DNA from: Hwangdonia lutea
GTDB taxonomy: Bacteria > Bacteroidota > Bacteroidia > Flavobacteriales > Flavobacteriaceae
Assembly: GCF_032814565.1 (NCBI RefSeq)
Contig: NZ_CP136521.1
Span: 2,514,501-2,578,500, forward strand
DNA length: 64,000 nucleotides
Reading direction: 5' to 3'
Made by a program: the position numbers and the translations under genes. Shown here piece by piece: positions 57,001-64,000 of the stretch (position 1 is its first letter; each line of letters opens with the position of its first letter). The notes under the pieces are model-generated. The model had not been told where the DNA came from and made no database searches. It saw nothing but the letters and a program-made list of their open reading frames with translations.

Positions 57001-59714
57001 ATACGGCAACGGCAACAATAGTCGTAGCCCCAGCACCAATCGATGCCGTAGCAGATGACTTTAGCGGCGCACCGGTCAACGGATTCGACGGGGGCTCAAC
57101 GGCAACGGTATTGGGTAACGACACATTAAACGGAGTAGCAGTGGTACCGGCAGATATCACATTAACACCGGGAACCGCGCCAACACCGGCAGCAGGAAGC
57201 ATTACGATGAATGCCGACGGAACAATCACAGTAGCAGCAGGGACCACGGCAGGGACCTACACCTACGATTATACCATATGTGAGAATTTAAACCCAACAA
57301 ACTGCGATACGGCAACGGCAACAATAGTCGTAGCCCCAGCACCAATCGATGCCGTAGCAGATGACTTTAGCGGCGCACCGGTCAACGGATTCGACGGGGG
57401 CTCAACGGCAACGGTATTGGGTAACGACACATTAAACGGAGTAGCAGTGGTACCGGCAGATATCACATTAACACCGGGAACCGCGCCAACACCGGCAGCA
57501 GGAAGCATTACGATGAATGCCGACGGAACAATCACAGTAGCAGCAGGGACCACGGCAGGGACCTACACCTACGATTATACCATATGTGAGAATTTAAACC
57601 CAACAAACTGCGATACGGCAACGGCAACAATAGTCGTAGCCCCAGCACCAATCGATGCCGTAGCAGATGACTTTAGCGGCGCACCGGTCAACGGATTCGA
57701 CGGGGGCTCAACGGCAACGGTATTGGGTAACGACACCCTAAACGGTGTGGCAGTGGTACCGGCAGATATCACATTAACACCGGGAACCGCGCCAACACCG
57801 GCAGCAGGAAGCATTACGATGAATGCCGACGGAACAATCACAGTAGCAGCGGGGACCACGGCAGGGACCTACACCTACGATTATACCATATGTGAGAATT
57901 TAAACCCAACAAACTGCGATACGGCAACGGCAACAATAGTCGTAGCCCCAGCACCAATCGATGCCGTAGCAGATGACTTTAGCGGCGCACCGGTCAACGG
58001 ATTCGACGGGGGCTCAACGGCAACGGTATTGGGTAACGACACCCTAAACGGTGTGGCAGTGGTACCGGCAGATATCACATTAACACCGGGAACCGCGCCA
58101 ACACCGGCAGCAGGAAGCATTACGATGAATGCCGACGGAACAATCACTGTGGCAGCAGGGACCACGGCAGGGACCTACACCTACGATTATACCATATGTG
58201 AGAATTTAAACCCAACAAACTGCGATACGGCAACGGCAACAATAGTCGTAGCCCCAGCACCAATCGATGCCGTAGCAGATGACTTTAGCGGCGCACCGGT
58301 CAACGGATTCGACGGGGGCTCAACGGCAACGGTATTGGGTAACGACACATTAAACGGAGTAGCAGTGGTACCGGCAGATATCACATTAACACCGGGAACC
58401 GCGCCAACACCGGCAGCAGGAAGCATTACGATGAATGCCGACGGAACAATCACAGTAGCAGCAGGGACCACGGCAGGGACCTACACCTACGATTATACCA
58501 TATGTGAGAATTTAAACCCAACAAACTGCGATACGGCAACGGCAACAATAGTCGTAGCCCCAGCACCAATCGATGCCGTAGCAGATGACTTTAGCGGCGC
58601 ACCGGTCAACGGATTCGACGGGGGCTCAACGGCAACGGTATTGGGTAACGACACATTAAACGGAGTAGCAGTGGTACCGGCAGATATCACATTAACACCG
58701 GGAACCGCGCCAACACCGGCAGCAGGAAGCATTACGATGAATGCCGACGGAACAATCACAGTAGCAGCAGGGACCACGGCAGGGACCTACACCTACGATT
58801 ATACCATATGTGAGAATTTAAACCCAACAAACTGCGATACGGCAACGGCAACAATAGTTGTTGTAAGTTGTCCATCACCTGTGGACTCAGATGGAGATGG
58901 TTTAACCGATTGTGAGGAAACCACGGGAATTGATGACCCATCAACTCCAGAGGACCCAACAACCTATGGTCCAGGTCCATTCGACCCACATGATGTTTGT
59001 GATCCGATAATAACTGGCTGTGAAGCTTCAATTAGAGTGACTAAAGTTGCTGATGTATTTGGTACATCATTGGGGGATGTTATTAACTATACGATTGAAA
59101 TTGAAAATACAGGTGATTTCGATTTAGCTGAAATTTCCTTAATAGATACTTTTACTGATGTTAATGGAAAAAATATCTCACTTACACAAGAACCACAATT
59201 TGTTGAGTCAAGTTTTGGTAGTGCTGAAGGCATACTTTTGATTGGTGAGGTAGCTACCTATAATGCTAGCTTTACAATAACTCAAGAAACAATAAATGCA
59301 GGTGGAGTAAGGAATAGCGTTGTAGCAACGGGAAGTAATATTCGAATTGGTTCTGTTTCTGATACGAGTGATGATGGTGATGATTTAGATGGTAATACTG
59401 AAGATGATGCTACCATAACAGAACTAGGATGCTTGATGGTATTCAATGAGTTTTCGCCAAATGGCGATAATGTTAACGACACTTTCGTGATTAACTGTAT
59501 TGAAAATTATCCAAATAATAAACTAGAAATATATAACCGTTGGGGTAATATTGTTTACGAGAAACGTGGTTATAAGAATGATTGGCGTGGTGTTTCCAAT
59601 GGAAGAGCTGTTTATAGTCAATCTGATAAATTACCAGTAGGAACATATTATTATGTCTTGAATTTAGGAGATGGATCAAAGCCTAAAGTGGGATGGTTAT
59701 ACATAAACAGATAA
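54090..59714 (+). CDS. Giant T9SS type-B adhesin, main part (12 tandem 102-residue domains)
   Basis: 1874 residues from the first ATG, but the frame is meaningful back to 53997. Order: a lectin-like beta-sandwich (residues ~1-190; FTVEADFSLGQQAPG), TSP3-like Ca2+ repeats (HCDTDDDGIPNYKDIDSDND), an Ig-like region, then twelve near-identical 102-residue domains (about residues 376-1590; VNGFDGGSTATVLGNDTL, AAGSITMNADGTITVAAGTT, GTYTYDYTICENLNPTNC). Another TSP3 segment and a DUF11-type domain (YTIEIENTGDFDLAEISLID) follow. The gliding-motility-associated C-terminal domain (CHU_C; MVFNEFSPNGDNVNDTF, WGNIVYEKRGYKNDWRG) is a type-B T9SS signal. It is the first gene of the operon with a PorP/SprF protein. 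Confidence 0.9.
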   Translation: MTIDANGGGIVDDLQMSSFVVLDNVNLLSGTRFTVEADFSLGQQAPGPGASSNEYGISLGAPGQDPIWVDDFAGAPDAVFLYGHGVSLIRHPNSSPGSFSAPPRIDGWFRQFTTYYVADNGSGTLHLYADNVGYRYNATGNPETTFTATGIDFGPASNYPWLNNAEISLSVDEYVDNIVVATEHCDTDDDGIPNYKDIDSDNDGCPDANEAYSDSNADSNSDGTYGGVVGASEVNPDGTVIAATYPGTNNNVTTAVQVTVTAGPSNQSEIEGDSATFTVTATSESTSTFASGVPDYAVPPATDVSASLVYQWQENGSNLSDTGVYSGTNTNVLNISDVTGLDGNVYNVIISQPNNVCVNEQNSATLSVIPRIIANDDDFSGAPVNGFDGGSTATVLGNDTLNGVAVVPADITLTPGTAPTPAAGSITMNADGTITVAAGTTAGTYTYDYTICENLNPTNCDTATATIVVAPAPIDAVADDFSGAPVNGFDGGSTATVLGNDTLNGVAVVPADITLTPGTAPTPAAGSITMNADGTITVAAGTTAGTYTYDYTICENLNPTNCDTATATIVVAPAPIDAVADDFSGAPVNGFDGGSTATVLGNDTLNGVAVVPADITLTPGTAPTPAAGSITMNADGTITVAAGTTAGTYTYDYTICENLNPTNCDTATATIVVAPAPIDAVADDFSGAPVNGFDGGSTATVLGNDTLNGVAVVPADITLTPGTAPTPAAGSITMNADGTITVAAGTTAGTYTYDYTICENLNPTNCDTATATIVVAPAPIDAVADDFSGAPVNGFDGGSTATVLGNDTLNGVAVVPADITLTPGTAPTPAAGSITMNADGTITVAAGTTAGTYTYDYTICENLNPTNCDTATATIVVAPAPIDAVADDFSGAPVNGFDGGSTATVLGNDTLNGVAVVPADITLTPGTAPTPAAGSITMNADGTITVAAGTTAGTYTYDYTICENLNPTNCDTATATIVVAPAPIDAVADDFSGAPVNGFDGGSTATVLGNDTLNGVAVVPADITLTPGTAPTPAAGSITMNADGTITVAAGTTAGTYTYDYTICENLNPTNCDTATATIVVAPAPIDAVADDFSGAPVNGFDGGSTATVLGNDTLNGVAVVPADITLTPGTAPTPAAGSITMNADGTITVAAGTTAGTYTYDYTICENLNPTNCDTATATIVVAPAPIDAVADDFSGAPVNGFDGGSTATVLGNDTLNGVAVVPADITLTPGTAPTPAAGSITMNADGTITVAAGTTAGTYTYDYTICENLNPTNCDTATATIVVAPAPIDAVADDFSGAPVNGFDGGSTATVLGNDTLNGVAVVPADITLTPGTAPTPAAGSITMNADGTITVAAGTTAGTYTYDYTICENLNPTNCDTATATIVVAPAPIDAVADDFSGAPVNGFDGGSTATVLGNDTLNGVAVVPADITLTPGTAPTPAAGSITMNADGTITVAAGTTAGTYTYDYTICENLNPTNCDTATATIVVAPAPIDAVADDFSGAPVNGFDGGSTATVLGNDTLNGVAVVPADITLTPGTAPTPAAGSITMNADGTITVAAGTTAGTYTYDYTICENLNPTNCDTATATIVVVSCPSPVDSDGDGLTDCEETTGIDDPSTPEDPTTYGPGPFDPHDVCDPIITGCEASIRVTKVADVFGTSLGDVINYTIEIENTGDFDLAEISLIDTFTDVNGKNISLTQEPQFVESSFGSAEGILLIGEVATYNASFTITQETINAGGVRNSVVATGSNIRIGSVSDTSDDGDDLDGNTEDDATITELGCLMVFNEFSPNGDNVNDTFVINCIENYPNNKLEIYNRWGNIVYEKRGYKNDWRGVSNGRAVYSQSDKLPVGTYYYVLNLGDGSKPKVGWLYINR
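55218..58860 (+). repeat. Twelve 306-bp tandem repeats inside the adhesin gene
   Basis: GATGACTTTAGCGGCGCACC recurs every 306 bp from 55218 to 58584 (12 copies). Copies differ by a few mostly silent bases (for example ACATTAAACGGAGTAGCA versus ACCCTAAACGGTGTGGCA). The pattern of variants in copies 5-8 repeats exactly in copies 9-12, indicating a four-unit duplication. The repeats are visibly richer in G+C than the flanking gene. Confidence 0.97.
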
Positions 59715-59744
59715 TAAACAATTAAGATTTTAAAATTAAATACA

Positions 59745-60674
59745 ATGATATATAAATCATCAGTTTATAAAAGTGCAATTATAGTATTTTTACTTTTAAT
59801 AGCACACGAAAGTTTAGCACAACAAGACCCGCAATACTCACAGTACATGTATAATACCATGAATATAAACCCTGGATATACAGGGCAAAGGGATGTGTTA
59901 AGTATTGCAGGCTTATATCGCACCCAATGGGTAGGTATAGATGGAGCTCCTAAAACACAAACATTTAGCCTGCATTCGCCACTTAGAAATGAAAAAGTTG
60001 GTTTAGGGTTATCTGTTGTTAACGATAAGCTAGGACCATCAAGCGAAACTTACTTTGATGCAAATTTTTCTTATACAATTCCGTTGGGCACAGTTAACAA
60101 GCATGATTTAACTTTTGGCTTAAAAGCAGGATTTCATGTGTTGTCATTAGATTGGAGTAAAGGAAGGTATCAAAACCCTGACAATGCTTATAGTGAGAAC
60201 TTAAATTTACTTTCGCCAACCATAGGAGCTGGTGTGTATTGGCATTCAAATAAAGCATATTTAGGAATTTCTGTGCCTAATGTTATTACTACTGACCACT
60301 ATGACGATTTTCAAGAGTCCGTGGCTGCAGAAAGACTTCATTTTTACATCATTGGTGGTTATGTTTTTGAATTAAGTGAGAATACAAAATTTAAGCCAGC
60401 TTTTCTTTTAAAGGCCGTTACTGGTGCACCACTTATAGCAGATTTTTCGGCTAATTTTTTAATCAAAGAAAAATTAACTTTGGGATTAGCTTATAGGTGG
60501 GACGATGCTATTAGTGGTTTAGCAGGTTTTCAAATAAGTGATAGTTTGTTTATAGGTTACGCATACGATTTAACCACTACGAATTTGAACAATTATAATA
60601 GTGGTTCTCATGAAATAATGTTGCGTTTTGAACCAAGACAATTAGGTAGAATATTATCACCAAGATTCTTTTAA
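59745..60674 (+). CDS. PorP/SprF family type IX secretion outer-membrane protein
   Basis: 309 residues with a signal peptide. The family hallmark is the N-terminal QQDPQYSQYMYNTMNINPGYTG, then LYRTQWVGIDGAPKTQTFSL, SLHSPLRNEKVGLGLSVVND, and alternating beta-strands to the end. PorP/SprF proteins form an outer-membrane barrel that works with a cognate type-B T9SS substrate; in Flavobacterium johnsoniae SprF is needed for SprB secretion. This one lies 30 bp after the giant adhesin and 10 bp before the OmpA-family gene, the expected substrate-specific partner. Confidence 0.93.
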   Translation: MIYKSSVYKSAIIVFLLLIAHESLAQQDPQYSQYMYNTMNINPGYTGQRDVLSIAGLYRTQWVGIDGAPKTQTFSLHSPLRNEKVGLGLSVVNDKLGPSSETYFDANFSYTIPLGTVNKHDLTFGLKAGFHVLSLDWSKGRYQNPDNAYSENLNLLSPTIGAGVYWHSNKAYLGISVPNVITTDHYDDFQESVAAERLHFYIIGGYVFELSENTKFKPAFLLKAVTGAPLIADFSANFLIKEKLTLGLAYRWDDAISGLAGFQISDSLFIGYAYDLTTTNLNNYNSGSHEIMLRFEPRQLGRILSPRFF

Positions 60675-60684
60675 AAAATAAATT

Positions 60685-62625
60685 ATGACAAAAAGAAATA
60701 TAATATCACTATTTGTTATTGCATTAACTTTTAGTGGATTTGCACAAGATAAGGCTATAAAAAAGGCAACAAAAAAATATGAAAAATTTTCGTATGTTAA
60801 AACAAGTGAGGTTCTTTTAGAAGTAGCTGAGAAAGGATTTGAATCGAAAGATTTATTTCAAAAGTTAGGTGATTCTTTTTATTTTAATAATAAAATGGAG
60901 GATGCCTCAAAATGGTATGGTAAGCTATTAAACATTTATTCAGATGTCGATGTAGAGTATTATTACAGATATGCCCAAACTTTAAAAGCTACTAAAAACT
61001 ATAACGATGCTGATAAATGGATGCAGAAGTTTGCAGAGGCAAAATCTTCAGATTTACGAAGTAAATCATTTGTATCACAACCTAATTACTTAAATAACAT
61101 AGAACGTTTAAGTGAGGATTTAGAAATTAAAAATTTGGATATCAATTCCAAATATTCAGACTTCGGTAGCAATCAGTATAAAAACCAGTTGTTATTTGCC
61201 TCTTCTAGAGGAGATGGTAGAAACTATAAATGGAATAATCAGCCCTTTTTGGATGTATATGCGGCCATTAGGCAAGAAGACGGTAGTTACACCAACGTGA
61301 AAAGTTTTGATAACGCTGTTAATACAAAATTTCATGAATCTACACCTTCGTTTTTACCAACCGAGGACATCATGTATTTTACACGCAACAACTATTTTAG
61401 AAACCAACTAAAAAGAGATGATGAAGGTATCAATAGGCTTCAAATGTTTCGAGCTAAATTGCAAGATGATAAAACTTGGGGAAATATTAAACCAGTACAC
61501 TTCAATAGTGCGAGCTATAGCGTAGCACATCCTTCGGTAAATACTACTGGAACTAAACTATATTTTGCCTCAGATATGCCTGGATCAATAGGTAACTCAG
61601 ACTTGTATGTGGTAGATATAAAACAAGACGGAAGCTTAGGCGAACCTATAAACTTAAGTGCTACGATTAATACCGAAGGTCAAGAAACCTTTCCTTACGT
61701 AAATTCGCATGGAGATTTGTATTTTGCATCAAATGGACATCCAGGGTTAGGTGGTTTAGACATCTTCGTGATTAGAGGTTTTGAACAAAGTTTCGATGGA
61801 AATAAATCGTATTCAATAGAAAATCTCGGTCGTCCAATTAACAGCTCCATGGACGATTTTGGGTATTATGAAAACTTAAAAACGATGGAAGGCTTTTTTA
61901 CTTCAAACAGAGCGAGTGGTAAAGGCGATGACGATATATATAGTTTTAAAGTACCTGAGTGCCTACAAAATATGTCTGGAGTGATTTATGATAAAAAGTC
62001 TAACAAAATACTAGCAAATGCTAACGTGGTTTTGTTTAATGCCCAAGGAAATAAAGTTTCAGAAACGGTATCTAACGCCGAAGGCAATTATTCATTTTCT
62101 GGATTATTAAAATGCCAAGAGCAATACTCATTAAGAGCTTCAAAAGAATTGTACCTTACTGCTGAACACCGAGTTTATGCAACAAATAATAGAAAAGAAG
62201 ATTTAACACAAAACATGTATTTAGAAATTGATGATGTTGCAATTACTCAAGGTACAAATTTAAGAGAAGCTTTAAATCTTAATCCCATTTATTTTGATTT
62301 CGATAAAGCCAACATTAGAGCAGATGCCGAGATAGAGTTACAAAAAGTAATAGCAGTATTAAAAAAATATCCTAATATAAAAATCGATGTTAGGTCGCAC
62401 ACCGATAGTAGGGCAACTAAAAACTATAACCTAGAATTATCATCAAGAAGAAATGTTTCGACTATCGATTATATAATAAAGGTTGGAAATATTTCGGCCG
62501 ATAGATTAACAGGAAAGGGTTATGGCGAAAGCCAATTAACCAATAAATGTAGTGATGGTGTACCCTGCAGTGAAGAGGAGCATCAATTAAATAGACGTAG
62601 CGATTTTATTGTTATGGCAAATTAA
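60685..62625 (+). CDS. OmpA-family protein with TPR, PD40 and carboxypeptidase-regulatory-like domains
   Basis: 646 residues with a signal peptide (ISLFVIALTFSGFAQ). Order: TPR-like helices (residues ~25-110), a WD40/PD40-type propeller (residues ~145-420; repeats such as KLYFASDMPGSIGNSDLYVV and DLYFASNGHPGLGGLDIFVI), a CarboxypepD-regulatory-like domain (~425-510; YDKKSNKILANANVVLFNAQ), and a C-terminal OmpA peptidoglycan-binding domain (~530-646; PIYFDFDKANIRADAEIELQ, NYNLELSSRRNVSTIDYI). This architecture is that of PorE-like T9SS accessory proteins. It is the last gene of the adhesin-SprF-OmpA operon, ended by a strong terminator. Confidence 0.93.
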   Translation: MTKRNIISLFVIALTFSGFAQDKAIKKATKKYEKFSYVKTSEVLLEVAEKGFESKDLFQKLGDSFYFNNKMEDASKWYGKLLNIYSDVDVEYYYRYAQTLKATKNYNDADKWMQKFAEAKSSDLRSKSFVSQPNYLNNIERLSEDLEIKNLDINSKYSDFGSNQYKNQLLFASSRGDGRNYKWNNQPFLDVYAAIRQEDGSYTNVKSFDNAVNTKFHESTPSFLPTEDIMYFTRNNYFRNQLKRDDEGINRLQMFRAKLQDDKTWGNIKPVHFNSASYSVAHPSVNTTGTKLYFASDMPGSIGNSDLYVVDIKQDGSLGEPINLSATINTEGQETFPYVNSHGDLYFASNGHPGLGGLDIFVIRGFEQSFDGNKSYSIENLGRPINSSMDDFGYYENLKTMEGFFTSNRASGKGDDDIYSFKVPECLQNMSGVIYDKKSNKILANANVVLFNAQGNKVSETVSNAEGNYSFSGLLKCQEQYSLRASKELYLTAEHRVYATNNRKEDLTQNMYLEIDDVAITQGTNLREALNLNPIYFDFDKANIRADAEIELQKVIAVLKKYPNIKIDVRSHTDSRATKNYNLELSSRRNVSTIDYIIKVGNISADRLTGKGYGESQLTNKCSDGVPCSEEEHQLNRRSDFIVMAN

Positions 62626-62637
62626 TTCAAATAGCAT

Positions 62638-62680
62638 AAAATAAAAAGAGCATTCAATTTTTGAATGCTCTTTTTATTTT
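62638..62680. terminator. Strong terminator after the adhesin operon
   Basis: A 20-bp perfect stem (AAAATAAAAAGAGCATTCAA and complement) with a 3-nt loop carries an A-run before and a T-run after, so it can act on both strands. Confidence 0.9.
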
Positions 62681-62715
62681 ATGAAATCCTTAATGACTTT
62701 TAAATAATTACTTGG

Positions 62716-62723
62716 TATTTTTG
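62716..62723 (+). promoter_or_regulatory. -7 promoter element before idi
   Basis: TATTTTTG matches the Bacteroidota -7 consensus, about 90 nt before the idi start. No TTG is present at the right -33 distance, so confidence is moderate. Confidence 0.4.
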
Positions 62724-62812
62724 TAAAACTGTGTAATGAGTGATAACATTTAGTTGATTTTTATGCAAATGTTTATCAGCGCATTACATCTGACCCAAAT
62801 AGTAATAAAAAT

Positions 62813-63358
62813 ATGCAGATGAAAGAAGAACAGGTAATTCTTGTTAACGAAAAAGACGAACAAATAGGTTTGATGCCTAAAATGGAAGCCCATGAAAAGG
62901 CGGTGCTGCACCGTGCGTTTTCGGTGTTTATTTTTAATGACAACAATGAACTGATGCTACAGCAACGTGCCTTACATAAGTACCATACACCCGGACTTTG
63001 GACCAACACCTGCTGTAGTCACCAACGTGATGGGGAAAGCAATATTGAAGCTGGTAAACGCCGTTTAATGGAAGAAATGGGCTTTATAACGGAGCTAAAG
63101 GAAACCGCATCATTTATTTATAAAGCCCCGTTTGACAATGGCTTGACCGAACACGAATTAGACCATATTATGGTAGGGCATTACAATGATGAGCCAAACA
63201 TAAACCCTGATGAAGTAGCATCGTGGAAATGGATGCCATTAGAAGATGTAAAAGTTGATATAGCTTTACATCCGGAACTTTATACCGCTTGGTTTAAAAT
63301 TATTTTCAGTAAATTTTACGAACACATAAATTTAGTTGACAATGAAGGTAACCGTTAG
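62813..63358 (+). CDS. idi: Isopentenyl-diphosphate delta-isomerase, type 1
   Basis: 181 residues; a second ATG six bases downstream is an equally good start. It is a Nudix-fold enzyme interconverting IPP and DMAPP. Motifs are VLHRAFSVFIFNDNNELMLQQRA, TPGLWTNTCCSHQRDGE (with the active Cys), GKRRLMEEMGF (Nudix-box Glu pair), HELDHIMVGHYNDEPNINPD, and the metal-binding WKWMPLEDV. It belongs to isoprenoid supply and could feed the prenyl synthase in the operon at 45-51 kb, though nothing links them physically. It overlaps queD by 17 bp. Confidence 0.95.
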   Translation: MQMKEEQVILVNEKDEQIGLMPKMEAHEKAVLHRAFSVFIFNDNNELMLQQRALHKYHTPGLWTNTCCSHQRDGESNIEAGKRRLMEEMGFITELKETASFIYKAPFDNGLTEHELDHIMVGHYNDEPNINPDEVASWKWMPLEDVKVDIALHPELYTAWFKIIFSKFYEHINLVDNEGNR

Positions 63359-63752
63359 TAGAAAAGCCCATTTTAACGCCGCGCACCGCTTGTACAATGC
63401 CGATTGGACCGATGCCAGAAACGCCACCGTTTTTGGTAAATGTGCCAACCCCAATTACCACGGGCATAATTACGAGCTCATTGTTTCCGTAAAAGGAGAG
63501 ATACACCCGGAAACTGGATTTGTTATGGACATGAAAATCTTAAAACATTTAATTGAAACTGAAATAGAAGAGCAGTTTGACCATAAAAATTTAAATGAAG
63601 AGGTTACGGAGTTTAAAACACTAAACCCTACGGCAGAAAATATAGCCGTGGTGATTTACAATAAAATAAAACCAAAAATTGAAGCGCACTTAGATCTAGA
63701 AATCACCCTGTACGAAACGCCACGTAATTTTGTGAGTTACTCGGGGGAATAG
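63342..63752 (+). CDS. queD: 6-carboxy-5,6,7,8-tetrahydropterin synthase family protein (QueD-like)
   Basis: 136 residues from ATG 63342; the TTG six bases before is less likely. Family motifs are VTVSRKAHFNAAHRLYNADWTDARN, KCANPNYHGHNYELIVSVKG, TGFVMDMKILKHLIETEI, and EEQFDHKNLNEEV; the zinc His residues lie in AHFNAAH and HGHNY. QueD makes carboxytetrahydropterin in queuosine synthesis; sequence alone does not separate it from PTPS paralogues. It overlaps the end of idi by 17 bp, so the two are co-transcribed. Confidence 0.88.
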   Translation: MKVTVSRKAHFNAAHRLYNADWTDARNATVFGKCANPNYHGHNYELIVSVKGEIHPETGFVMDMKILKHLIETEIEEQFDHKNLNEEVTEFKTLNPTAENIAVVIYNKIKPKIEAHLDLEITLYETPRNFVSYSGE

Positions 63753-63854
63753 ACCATGCTGTAAGTTCGATTTTTTAAAATTATGGCGTATTGTGCTGCT
63801 AATACACCTTTGATTTATACTGAATTATTAAACGTTTTTGTTTAATAATTTGCT

Positions 63855-63862
63855 TATTTTTG
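63855..63862 (+). promoter_or_regulatory. -7 promoter element before the last gene
   Basis: TATTTTTG matches the Bacteroidota -7 consensus and lies 22 nt before the next ATG. The nearest TTG (63838-63840) is too close for the usual -33 spacing. Confidence 0.45.
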
Positions 63863-63884
63863 CACCTAAATAAAATTAGAAATT

Positions 63885-64000
63885 ATGGCAAATGTTAGAA
63901 ACCTGAAGAAAGATATAAACTATGTTTTAGGCGATATTATTGAAGCAGTTTATGTTTGGGAATACGAAAACACAGATAAAGACACTAAAAAGAGCGAAGC
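63885..64000 (+). CDS. Unknown protein, N-terminal part (3' truncated by the window end)
   Basis: Only the first 38 residues are present (MANVRNLKKDINYVLGDIIE then AVYVWEYENTDKDTKK). The start is a normal ATG 22 nt after a consensus -7 box, and the frame is open to the window end. The N-terminus is charged and helical, with no signal peptide. It is a plausible small cytoplasmic protein of the kind conserved in Flavobacteriaceae, but I cannot name it. Confidence 0.6.
   Translation, partial: MANVRNLKKDINYVLGDIIEAVYVWEYENTDKDTKKSE

Noticed and set aside
55061-58777. Twelve similar minus-strand open frames of 94-116 residues with a 306-bp period
   Set aside because: They are antisense shadows of the adhesin repeats; the composition bias of the repeat removes stops on the other strand.
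55218-58860. A CRISPR-like regular array
   Set aside because: The units are 306 bp, contiguous, in frame and coding. There are no spacers and no cas genes.

Overview
The window looks like chromosomal DNA of a marine or aquatic Flavobacteriaceae-type Bacteroidota. The evidence is low G+C, promoters of the Bacteroidota form (TTG, about 19 nt, TAnnTTTG), almost no Shine-Dalgarno sequences, type IX secretion (T9SS) sorting domains, a PorP/SprF-OmpA module, TonB-dependent transport, DUF2851/DUF2141/2TM families, and the gene order tRNA-Thr/Tyr/Gly/Thr-tuf-tRNA-Trp-secE-nusG-rplKAJL-rpoBC. I see no prophage, plasmid or rRNA operon. Mobile DNA is limited to short non-coding elements.

Layout. 1-8.2 kb: the 3' end of an outer-membrane receptor, a secreted trypsin-like protease, a TonB protein, three small secreted proteins, and a LytS-type kinase / 2TM proteins / LytTR regulator cluster. 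8.2-20 kb: pepT, pyrD, two secreted proteins with T9SS tails, an HMG-CoA-lyase-like enzyme, a porin with an FMN-binding protein and a small membrane protein, and guaB. Two copies of a roughly 180-bp MITE-like element (8220-8397, 17344-17523) lie here. 20-29 kb: a Crp-type regulator, DUF2851, PspC-like protein, K+ channel, AGCS symporter, helix-hairpin-helix protein, acyl-CoA dehydrogenase whose 3' end is tandemly repeated, and an erythromycin-esterase-like protein. 29-45 kb: the translation/transcription core with rpsU, xerC, hpf, five tRNAs, tuf, secE, nusG, four ribosomal proteins, rpoB and rpoC.

45-51 kb: a tight seven-gene minus-strand operon. Five unrecognised, apparently cytoplasmic proteins, four of them with Ig-like beta domains, precede a trans-prenyl diphosphate synthase and a geranylgeranyl-reductase-like flavoenzyme. 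This is my best candidate for an undescribed system, perhaps a protein-coated isoprenoid assembly. 51-53 kb: a small [4Fe-4S] protein and prfC. 53.7-62.6 kb: a giant T9SS type-B adhesin with twelve almost identical 306-bp repeats and an apparent frameshift near its 5' end, followed by a PorP/SprF protein and an OmpA/PD40 protein. 62.8-64 kb: idi, queD and the start of another gene.

All functional statements rest on reading the sequence and recognising motifs. No database search was possible.
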